NCBI RefSeq assembly: GCF_910592395.1
Contig: NC_088310.1
Coordinates: forward strand, 13,089,501-13,153,500
Length of the DNA: 64,000 bases
Direction of reading: 5' to 3'
Origin: Lineus longissimus
Taxonomy: Eukaryota; Nemertea; Pilidiophora; Heteronemertea; Lineidae
Shown: one piece after another, positions 22,861 to 32,999 of the stretch
Layout: each line of letters starts with the position of its first letter
Position numbering within the stretch: the stretch's first letter is position 1
Position numbers and translations under genes: made by a program
The notes under the pieces: model-generated
Told to the model about the DNA's origin: nothing
The model's database searches: none
The model's input: the letters and a program-made list of their open reading frames with translations, nothing else

Positions 22861-23515
22861 CCGTAACCAGCAATCTAAAAGCTTCTCTGGTCCACATCCT
22901 AACCACGATGAGTCCCTTCTGATTGACAAGTCTCTCAGCCCCCACCCCACTTGTTCTCCTCGAAGAAAAGACAACGCATCATGTCCCTACAACCGGCACT
23001 CTAAAAGGTTCCCTGGCACCACATCCCAACCTCAAATTAGTCCTTATTAGGAGATTTAGGATATGGTCGGTGCTCTAGCCCCCACCACCCCCTTGATGTC
23101 CCCATAACCGGCAATCTCAAAGGTTCACTGGACTCGCGTCCCAATCTCATTTTGTTGTCTTTTCACATACTTCTACTGTCTGCGTCATTAATCAAAAATG
23201 TCAGGCCTAAACCACCACCATCCCGTCGGCCTACACTATTGTTACGTGGCCTGGCCCTAGATGGGAGGCATTCAATGAGGTTCGGATGTGAGTCCAGGGA
23301 CCCTTGTAGATTGCTGGTTATGGGGACATGCTTTGTCATTTCACTTGAGAACAAGCTGGGGGGGGGGGGGGGTGGTAGAAGCGCCACATAGGCCTATACT
23401 ATTGTGAAGTCACCTTGCCCTAGATGGGGTTGGGATTGTAGATTGCCGGTTATTTGGACATGATGTTTATGTCATTTCACTTGAGAAGAAACAAGCGGGG
23501 GGGGGGGGTGCTAGA
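22838..23515. repeat. Satellite junction block with inverted units, copy 2
   Basis: Offset 2177 bp from copy 1 and near-identical to it. Contains G-runs at about 23358-23373 and 23498-23508. Confidence 0.85.
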
Positions 23516-24111
23516 CCGGCACCTAGTTCCCCTACTAAGAAGGGACTAAAAATGAGGTTGGGATTTTGAACTGCCTGGGAACGTTTTACCGTATTAACCA
23601 CTTTCCTGCACAGTTGTCTTTCTTGTCAATTTTTCAGTGCCCACTCCTTTTGCAGTCTTGCTATGGGGAATGTACACGTGAGTAGTGGAGCTGCGAGTTG
23701 CGACTCCTAGGGAAGACACGAGGGTCCCGGGACTTGGGTGCTGTGTGCCATTGAGCAAGACACTTATGACTCCCAGTAGCAAAAAGGGGCGGATCCAGGA
23801 TTGTGAGAAAGGGGGGCATAGCCCCCAAGTCAGTGCGATAGCCAAAGACCCGAAGCCCCTGAGAGGTCTCGGATGAGATTTACTGGCATCTGACAACTTG
23901 AAATGTAACTTTTTCACAGAACACAGTAAGAAAATTACTGCCCTAGGAACACTGCAAAAGGATAAGTCCACAAGAACAACTCCACATGTCCAGAAGGGGT
24001 TTCCCATAATGACGTCATTCGATGGAATTCTTACACTTCTTGTTATGCGGTGAATCGTCTTTCTAGCCTCTAGGTCGAGGGAAATGATGTTAACTTGTAG
24101 GAATACTTTAA

Positions 24112-24438
24112 AGGGATCCTGAACCGCACCAGGCAAGTAGAAGAGCCTCGGTTTCATTTTACCGCCCAATTCTGACCCAAAACGAGGATGAATGAATGCC
24201 TGTCAATCATCGCGTGACGTCATTACTATGGAATTTACTACGCACTCCATGAATGGGGAAGTCCGGTGGTTTCGTTTCGTTTATGGCGATTTGCATACAA
24301 CAATGCGTACTGCGCATGCTCAGAGATTAGGGGCGGAGCAAAGCTGAGAAAATGATGAATAGGAAATCGGAAGTTCCATTTTCGTGGGCGGTGAAAATGG
24401 CTCGAACTGCCAAATACAATGATGGGTTCAGGATCCCT
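24112..24438. mobile_element. 327-bp MITE flanked by TTAA
   Basis: Inverted ends AGGGATCCTGAACC, with TTAA at 24108-24111 and 24439-24442. Non-coding. The TTAA flanks fit piggyBac-type or, as TTA/TAA, Harbinger-type insertion. Confidence 0.7.
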
Positions 24439-24442
24439 TTAA

Positions 24443-25620
24443 GTAACTCCGTGTTTACATCGACGTTGTGACAACCATGCAGAGAGCAACCACAACAGCA
24501 GTTTGAATACGCAGCTACAAGAGCACAATTTATTAGAAGACAAAATACATTTTAATACATTTGTACCACAAAGGATGGCTTGCTTTTTTTCCAACTAAAC
24601 TGGTCGCGCAACTGGAAATATGCAGAACTTCGCGCTGTAGCCCACTGCACTGAGAGACCACTCACTGTGATCATGCTGTGACTGGCCTATTAGCTAGATC
24701 GCTTTGGTGGTGACCAGTGGTGGTTACATTGTTTGCCGCTGTCAACGACCATTTTGAATGATTTCTTATCAAATGTCTTCACACACTGAAGCGTTTTCAA
24801 GTTCCTGCAGCCCATTTCCTTTAGTTACTATGTGCCACATTGCCCAATCACAACAGGTAATGGACACCCCCCCCCCCCCCCCCCCGAGGGTGAAAATGCA
24901 ATAGTGTTTAAAGACCTTTAATTGCTGAAAGCCCCGAAGCATTTTCGTCGAAGAATCTATTCTGCCCAGATATGGTTCAAAGAGTTCATTTCAGCAGGGA
25001 TAGCTAATATCAAGAGACCTGTGGCGATGTGGCGATGCCTGATCAAAAGGAACTGTCATCGTTGAAAACAGAGGCCAAAATGGTCTGAACTGCAATTTTT
25101 GTCCACTCCCTAGGGATATGGAATTCAAATACAAGAATAACAAGATATCAAAGTAACAGAACATATACCATAAGATACATAATACTAGTATAGAGTGGAC
25201 ACCCATACACCTTAAACTGTGTTGTAATCAAGTTTCAAATCATTGTTAGAAATTAAAAAGGGGTACATTATCGCCTAAATTGATCTGACACAAAAGTGTA
25301 TGAGTCCATTGTGAAGGGAATGTTGGTTAAGCTTGATTAAGACAAAGGTTAAAGGTGTACAGGTGACAACTGTCGCATAGTAATTTGGGTTAAATGCATG
25401 TTTATACATAAATGGTGACGGTACATCATTTACAAAACAAGGAAAAATCTAAAAGCATAAGCCAATCAAAAAATACCAGTAGGCCTAATTGATTCATTAA
25501 TGGGTCATTCTTCAAAAATTGTGATCATAAAAAGATGATATTTTCTGTAGAATGACCTTGACAATCAATCAATCAATCATCAATCGAATTCATTCATTTC
25601 ATCATAGGGTAAACCAACTT
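24443..25620. other. No gene recognised; C homopolymer
   Basis: Duplicated at 29452-30626. A run of about 19 C at 24867-24885 (about 16 in the other copy). No exon-like structure. Confidence 0.5.
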
Positions 25621-25990
25621 ACCGTATAAGCGCGAATATAAACGCATGCGCTTATAAACGAAAACTGAGTGTTTTGGGGCTGTTTTGCCACCTATACTTT
25701 TCCCACCTATACTTTTAAGCGCATGCGCTGATAATTTTACTGACCGTGGTGTTCCAAATATAGGCGCAGTGACTTCCCGTTATAGATGCAGCTCAGGCTC
25801 TAATTTATGCATAGTAAATGATGCACGGTAGCGGTGCATAACGATATTTGAATACAAACTCGAATTCTGTACATCATATACGTAGGACATGTAGGAATAA
25901 GCTAATAATATACACGTTTGGGGAGTTTATTCCGTACTTCTCTGCATATGCATTTTTCTCATCTATAAGCGCATGCTCTTATAACCAAGC
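25621..25990. repeat. Element with AGCGCATGCGCT palindromes
   Basis: TATAAGCGC...GCATGCGCTTATAA words occur near 25627-25657, 25713-25731 and, diverged and inverted, 25965-25985, suggesting a MITE-like element with palindromic ends. It is duplicated at about 30627-30996. Borders uncertain. Confidence 0.4.
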
Positions 25991-26438
25991 ACAGATACTG
26001 GTTGTTTAAAATGGATTTCTCAGACATAAAAACATTCTGAGTAATCACCAACACATTCACCGAGGGTAGCTGAAAGCTCTGAGTTGATGAATCTGAGGAA
26101 ATGAAATGGTACAGGGACCATGTGCTCACCTCGCGACAACTGACATTTCTGCTCAAAAATGAATTTAGCTTAGATCGAAGGATAGACAAGATTTCAGGAT
26201 GGCCACCAGCCATTTTGTATATCAGATCAAGGCAAACAAGCCTAGAACATCATGACTTACATGATAAATGAGTTATAAGCCAAAGTGAAATTGGCCTGGC
26301 GGCCATATTGGATGTCTGATCGAGCCAAAATTCCGTGTCATGGTTGAGGGTATTTAGCTAAATGCTAGCCTCATGACTTAGGACTGTGCCAATAGCATTC
26401 CACATCTTTAAAAGTTGCTCATGCACTGCAATGTGCAA

Positions 26439-26517
26439 CTCAACCTTTCACCCCAACCCCTAGTATCTATGTATTTGGCAAATACATAGATACTAGGGGT
26501 TGGGGTGAAAGGTTGAG
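26439..26517. repeat. Perfect palindrome, 38-bp arms, 3-bp loop (copy A)
   Basis: 26439-26476 and 26480-26517 are exact reverse complements around the loop GGC. Weaker pairing continues about 15 bases outward. It lies 14 bp inside the right border of the segmental duplication. Confidence 0.95.
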
Positions 26518-26551
26518 ATTTTGGACTGCAGCATATTTTGGAAGCTGGGTT

Positions 26552-27105
26552 GGGTGTATACAAAACCAAGACCTAAGACATAAGACCTAAGACCTAAGAT
26601 CCCCCGAAGTACAAAAGTAAGACCCAGGTACAAAACTAAGATCCCCCGAGGTAAAAACTAAGACCCGGGGAGGCCAATTCCAAACTAAAATTTTGAAGAA
26701 AAATATCAGAGTCTTAGTTTTGTACATCAGGGGATCTTAGTTTTGTACGTACAAAACTAAGATCCCCCGAGGTACAAAACTACAAAACTAAGATCCCCGA
26801 GGTACAAAACTAAGACCCAATTCCAAACTGAAATTTTGAAGAAAAATATCAGAGTCTTAGTTTTTTGTACATCAGGGGATCTTAGTTTTGTACATACAAA
26901 ACTAAGATCCCCGAGGTACAAAACTAAGACCCAATTCCAAACTGAAATTTTGAAGAAAAATATCAGAGTCTTAGTTTTGTACATCAGGGGATCTTAGTTT
27001 TGTACGTACAAAACTAAGATCCCCCGAGGTACAAAACTAAGACCCAATTCCAAACTGAAATTTTGAAGAAAAATATCAGAGTCTTAGTTTGACTCTGATA
27101 TTTTT
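26552..27105. repeat. CTAAGAC-type minisatellite with palindromic units
   Basis: Begins GGGTGTATACAAAACCAAGA, continues with CTAAGAC heptamers, then about four units of 113 bp (TTCCAAACT at 26678, 26821, 26935, 27048). Each unit contains the palindrome GGGGATCTTAGTTTTGTAC followed by its reverse complement. The last unit ends in another inverted repeat (about 27068-27105). Confidence 0.85.
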
Positions 27106-27403
27106 CCAAATTCTGCCCCTCTTTCGAATTCATTTTGATGTAGTAGTATCACCTTTGAGATGCATGCAGTTGCTCCATCTGAATAATACCTCCATATGCA
27201 CTATGCAGGCACGACCGGTCATCACTCTAGCATAATCTAGCATATACGGCCTCCATCCAGCTCCACAAAAAGTGGCGAAACCGGTGCAATACTCCTTTGA
27301 GTCATTCGGAGGAGCGCCGCCATCGGAAGAGTTGAAACGAGTAAAATATGAACGTTTTCTTATCCATCAATTACATACTAACCGAGTCAAACAACGTTAT
27401 TGT
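27106..27403. other. Unique spacer between duplication copies
   Basis: No repeats or genes seen; the only sequence between the copies that is not satellite-like. Confidence 0.5.
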
Positions 27404-27842
27404 TCTCCGCTTGTTCTCGTCAAGTGATGAAACACAATGCCTCATGTCCCCGTAACCAGCAATCTGAAAGGTTCCCTGCTCCACATCTCAACCCGCACTG
27501 AGTCCCTTCTGATCGACAGGACAAATGATAGTGTAAGCCTAGGTGGCGCTCTAGCCCCCTCCCTCCGCTTGTTCTCCTCAAGTGATGAAACACAATGCCT
27601 ACCCGTACTGAGTCCCTTCTGAGGACATAATAATAGTGTAAGCCTAGGTGGCGCTCTAGCCCCCTCCCTCCGCTTGTTCTCGTCAAGTGAAACACAATGC
27701 CTCATGTCCCCGTAACCAGCAATCTAAAAGGTTCCCTGCTCCACATCCCAACCCGTACTGAGTCCCTTCTGATCAACAGGACATAATGATAGTGTAAGCC
27801 TAGGTGGCGCTCTAGCCCCCTCCATCCGCTTGTTCTCGTCAA

Positions 27843-28525
27843 GTGAAACACAATGCCTCATGTCCCCGTAACCAGCAATCTAAAAGCTTCTCTGGTCCAC
27901 ATCCTAACCACGATGAGTCCCTTCTGATTGACAAGTCTCTCAGCCCCCACCCCACTTGTTCTCCTCGAAGAAAAGACAACGCATCATGTCCCTACAACCG
28001 GCACTCTAAAAGGTTCCCTGGCACCACATCCCAACCTCAAATTAGTCCTTATTAGGAGATTTAGGATATGGTCGGTGCTCTAGCCCCCACCACCCCCTTG
28101 ATGTCCCCATAACCGGCAATCTCAAAGGTTCACTGGACTCGCGTCCCAATCTCATTTTGTTGTCTTTTCACATACTTCTACTGTCTGCGTCATTAATCAA
28201 AAATGTCAGGCCTAAACCACCACCATCCCGTCGGCCTACACTATTGTTACGTGGCCTGGCCCTAGATGGGAGGCATTCAATGAGGTTCGGATGTGAGTCC
28301 AGGGACCCTTGTAGATTGCTGGTTATGGGGACATGCTTTGTCATTTCACTTGAGAACAAGCTGGGGGGGGGGGGGGGGGGTAGAAGCGCCACATAGGCCT
28401 ATACTATTGTGAAGTCACCTTGCCCTAGATGGGGTTGGGATTGTAGATTGCCGGTTATTTGGACATGATGTTTATGTCATTTCACTTGAGAAGAAACAAG
28501 CGGGGGGGGGGGGGGGGTGCTAGAC
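27843..28525. repeat. Satellite junction block with inverted units, copy 3
   Basis: Part of duplication copy B, 5005 bp from copy 2. G-runs at about 28362-28380 and 28502-28517 differ in length from copy 2. Confidence 0.85.
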
Positions 28526-29120
28526 CGGCACCTAGTTCCCCTACTAAGAAGGGACTAAAAATGAGGTTGGGATTTTGAACTGCCTGGGAACGTTTTACCG
28601 TATTAACCACTTTCCTGCACAGTTGTCTTTCTTGTCAATTTTTCAGTGCCCACTCCTTTTGCAGTCTTGCTATGGGGAATGTACACGTGAGTAGTGGAGC
28701 TGCGAGTTGCGACTCCTAGGGAAGACACGAGGGTCCCGGGACTTGGGTGCTGTGTGCCATTGAGCAAGACACTTATGACTCCCAGTAGCAAAAAGGGGCG
28801 GATCCAGGATTGTGAGAAAGGGGGGCATAGCCCCCAAGTCAGTGCGATAGCCAAAGACCCGAAGCCCCTGAGAGGTCTCGGATGAGATTTACTGGCATCT
28901 GACAACTTGAAATGTAACTTTTTCACAGAACACAGTAAAAAAATTACTGCCCTAGGAACACTGCAAAAGGATAAGTCCACAAGAACAACTCCACATGTCC
29001 AGAAGGGGTTTCCCATAATGACGTCATTCGATGGAATTCTTACACTTCTTGTTATGCGGTGAATCGTCTTTCTAGCCTCTAGGTCGAGGGAAATGATGTT
29101 AACTAGTAGGAATACTTTAA

Positions 29121-29447
29121 AGGGATCCTGAACCGCACCAGGCAAGTAGAAGAGCCTCGGTTTCATTTTACCGCCCAATTCTGACCCAAAACGAGGATGA
29201 ATGAATGCCTGTCAATCATCGCGTGACGTCATTACTATGGAATTTACTACGCACTCCATGAATGGGGAAGTCCGGTGGTTTCGTTTCGTTTATGGCGATT
29301 TGCATACAACAATGCGTACTGCGCATGCTCAGAGATTAGGGGCGGAGCAAAGCTGAGAAAATGATGAATAGGAAATCGGAAGTTCCATTTTCGTGGGCGG
29401 TGAAAATGGCTCGAACTGCCAAATACAATGATGGGTTCAGGATCCCT
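29121..29447. mobile_element. 327-bp MITE, duplicated copy
   Basis: Same element as at 24112, carried along in the segmental duplication; TTAA at 29117-29120 and 29448-29451. Confidence 0.7.
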
Positions 29448-31432
29448 TTAAGTAACTCCGTGTTTACATCGACGTTGTGACAACCATGCAGAGAGCAACC
29501 ACAACAGCAGTTTGAATACGCAGCTACAAGAGCACAATTTATTAGAAGACAAAATACATTTTAATACATTTGTACCACAAAGGATGGCTTGCTTTTTTTC
29601 CAACTAAACTGGTCGCGCAACTGGAAATATGCAGAACTTCGCGCTGTAGCCCACTGCACTGAGAGACCACTCACTGTGATCATGCTGTGACTGGCCTATT
29701 AGCTAGATCGCTTTGGTGGTGACCAGTGGTGGTTACATTGTTTGCCGCTGTCAACGACCATTTTGAATGATTTCTTATCAAATGTCTTCACACACTGAAG
29801 CGTTTTCAAGTTCCTGCAGCCCATTTCCTTTAGTTACTATGTGCCACATTGCTCAATCACAACAGGTAATGGACACCCCCCCCCCCCCCCCGAGGGTGAA
29901 AATGCAATAGTGTTTAAAGACCTTTAATTGCTGAAAGCCCCGAAGCATTTTCGTCGAAGAATCTATTCTGCCCAGATATGGTTCAAAGAGTTCATTTCAG
30001 CAGGGATAGCTAATATCAAGAGACCTGTGGCGATGTGGCGATGCCTGATCAAAAGGAACTGTCATCGTTGAAAACAGAGGCCAAAATGGTCTGAACTGCA
30101 ATTTTTGTCCACTCCCTAGGGATATGGAATTCAAATACAAGAATAACAAGATATCAAAGTAACAGAACATATACCATAAGATACATAATACTAGTATAGA
30201 GTGGACACCCATACACCTTAAACTGTGTTGTAATCAAGTTTCAAATCATTGTTAGAAATTAAAAAGGGGTACATTATCGCCTAAATTGATCTGACACAAA
30301 AGTGTATGAGTCCATTGTGAAGGGAATGTTGGTTAAGCTTGATTAAGACAAAGGTTAAAGGTGTACAGGTGACAACTGTCGCATAGTAATTTGGGTTAAA
30401 TGCATGTTTATACATAAATGGTGACGGTACATCATTTACAAAACAAGGAAAAATCTAAAAGCATAAGCCAATCAAAAAATACCAGTAGGCCTAATTGATT
30501 CATTAATGGGTCATTCTTCAAAAATTGTGATCATAAAAAGATGATATTTTCTGTAGAATGACCTTGACAATCAATCAATCAATCATCAATCGAATTCATT
30601 CATTTCATCATAGGGTAAACCAACTTACCGTATAAGCGCGAATATAAACGCATGCGCTTATAAACGAAAACTGAGTGTTTTGGGGCTGTTTTGCCACCTA
30701 TACTTTTCCCACCTATACTTTTAAGCGCATGCGCTGATAATTTTACTGACCGTGGTGTTCCAAATATAGGCGCAGTGACTTCCCGTTATAGATGCAGCTC
30801 AGGCTCTAATTTATGCATAGTAAATGATGCACGGTAGCGGTGCATAACGATATTTGAATACAAACTCGAATTCTGTACATCATATACGTAGGACATGTAG
30901 GAATAAGCTAATAATATACACGTTTGGGGAGTTTATTCCGTACTTCTCTGCATATGCATTTTTCTCATCTATAAGCGCATGCTCTTATAACCAAGCACAG
31001 ATACTGGTTGTTTAAAATGGATTTCTCAGACATAAAAACATTCTGAGTAATCACCAACACATTCACCGAGGGTAGCTGAAAGCTCTGAGTTGATGAATCT
31101 GAGGAAATGAAATGGTACAGGGACCATGTGCTCACCTCGCGACAACTGACATTTCTGCTCAAAAATGAAGGATAGACAAGATTTCAGGATGGCCACCTGG
31201 CAGCCATTTTGTATATCAGATCAAGGCAAACAAGCCTAGAACATCATGACTTACATGATAAATGAGTTATAAGCCAAAGTGAAATTGGCCTGGCGGCCAT
31301 ATTGGATGTCTGATCGAGCCAAAATTCCGTGTCATGGTTGAGGGTATTTAGCTAAATGCTAGCCTCATGACTTAGGACTGTGCCAATAGCATTCCACATC
31401 TTTAAAAGTTGCTCATGCACTGCAATTTGCAA

Positions 31433-31511
31433 CTCAACCTTTCACCCCAACCCCTAGTATCTATGTATTTGGCAAATACATAGATACTAGGGGTTGGGGT
31501 GAAAGGTTGAG
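31433..31511. repeat. Perfect palindrome, 38-bp arms (copy B)
   Basis: Same palindrome in duplication copy B, intact in both arms, 14 bp from the border. Confidence 0.95.
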
Positions 31512-31544
31512 ATTTTGGACTGCAGGCTGGGTTTCAACATTTTC

Positions 31545-32895
31545 AATGAAATGGCCAGGGCCATTGTGCTCACCTCATGTGGAGGAAAGATGGATAAAGA
31601 GCATGGTCTTGTGTCATGTAGTGTTAGGTTTGATGTAGGTCCAAGCAATTACAATTTCCCCAAAATGGCCAATTTACAGTACATTCGACCTCTGTGACCT
31701 TGAAAAGCAGGTCAAATCAAAGAAGACCCGGGTGACACATTGAATGGTTGTTAGAATTAGATGTACCTATGATATAAAATTGGTGCCAATCGGGCAAGTC
31801 ATTACTAGGAATAATGGCATTTTGAAGAATTTAGGATTTGGCCCTCTCCCTGGAGGCCAAACGGCAAATCAGATCGCACCAAACTTCGGTACCTGAGATC
31901 ACCTGACCAAGGGGTACATGTGTACTTAATTTGTGATCAATAGTCATTGCAGTTAAGAAACGTGTCATAGTTACGGCCTGACGGCGAATTTAGGCCATTT
32001 GACCTCTGTGACCTTGACAAGAAGGTCAAATTAAAAACCTGTGTGACATATACTGTATGGTGGTTAGATGTACCCATGATATCAAATTGGTGGCAATCGG
32101 GCAAGAAGTTAAGGAATAATCACATTTTTAAGGTTTTTGGATTTTGCCCCCTGGTGGTCAAGTGGTGAATCATATTGGACCAAACTTCGGTCCCTGAGAT
32201 CACCTGACTAAGGGGTAAATGTGTACCAAATTTGGTATCAATAGTCATTGCAGTTTAAAAACGTGCCATCGTTACATCCTAACGGCCAATTTACACCATT
32301 TGACCTCTGTGACCTTGACAAGAAGGTCAAATTAAAAACCTGTGTGACATATACTGTATGGTGGTTAGATGTACCCATGATATCAAATTGGTGGCAATCG
32401 GGCAAGAAGTTAAGGAATAATCACATTTTTAAGGTTTTTGGATTTTGCCCCCTGGTGGTCAAGTGGTGAATCATATTGGACCAAACTTCGGTCCCTGAGA
32501 TCACCTGACTAAGGGGTAAATGTGTACCAAATTTGGTATCAATAGTCATTGCAGTTTAGAAACGTGCCATCGTTACATCCTAACGGCCAATTTACACCAT
32601 TTGACCTCTGTGACCTTGAAAAGGAGGTCAAATCAAAAACCCGGAGGATATATGATGCACCATTGCTAGAAGTACCTACCATATTTTTTTCAAAATTTCC
32701 CGACTACTATTAAGGGAGATATTGCATATTTTCACTTTTAACGTTTGGCCCCCTGGTGGCCAAACCATGAAACGAATCGGACCGAAACTTGGTCTCCCAG
32801 GTGTCATTACATAAGGGTACATGTGTACCAAGTTTCAACTCAATAGCTCTAACAGTTACGAAACGTGCCCTGCTAACGGACGACGGACGACGACG

Positions 32896-32927
<32 letters not shown>

Positions 32928-32984
32928 ACGACGGACGCCACGGTATGGGATAAGCTCACCTCTGCTAAGAGGTGAGCTAAAAAT
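31545..32984 (+). mobile_element. Dispersed microsatellite-bearing element, copy 1
   Basis: Starts with a small dyad AATGGCC-AG-GGCCATT followed by GTGCTCACC. Then come four tandem units of about 301 bp (TTTGACCTCTG at 31998, 32299, 32600 plus a first unit near 31684), an ACG/ACGG microsatellite (about 32876-32937), and a terminal hairpin GCTCACCTCT-GCTA-AGAGGTGAGC followed by TAAAAA. Non-coding. The layout (core tandem repeats, microsatellite, 3' hairpin) resembles the Pearl/Helitron-like non-autonomous elements of marine invertebrates; that link is inference. Confidence 0.75.
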
Positions 32985-32999
32985 GGACAAAAAGATCCC

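Larger units (their letters stand above)
20483..26531 (+). repeat. Segmental duplication, copy A
   Basis: Matches 27404-31525 in the same orientation. Rare variants prove the start: a unit with CACATCTCAACCCGCAC and GGACAAATGATAG occurs only at about 20560 and 27485. Right of the array the two copies stay at an offset of 5005-5009 bp with very few differences. It ends just after the palindrome at 26439-26517. Confidence 0.92.
27404..31525 (+). repeat. Segmental duplication, copy B
   Basis: Second copy of 20483-26531. It lacks about 1.9 kb of satellite units (corresponding to about 20625-22540), has different lengths of G and C runs, and a roughly 15-bp deletion near 31168. Otherwise nearly identical, which implies a recent event or an assembly duplication of haplotypes. 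Confidence 0.92.

Noticed and set aside
23594-24169. 191-codon open frame on the minus strand, almost identical at 28603-29178
   Set aside because: Preservation is explained by the recent segmental duplication; part of it overlaps a MITE end, there are no domain features, splice sites or conserved motifs.
24112-24438. Definite piggyBac assignment of the TTAA-flanked MITE
   Set aside because: TTAA can also be read as a TTA or TAA Harbinger duplication; the short ends do not decide.
26757-26984. 75-codon minus frame with repeated peptide
   Set aside because: Lies wholly in the CTAAGAC-type minisatellite.
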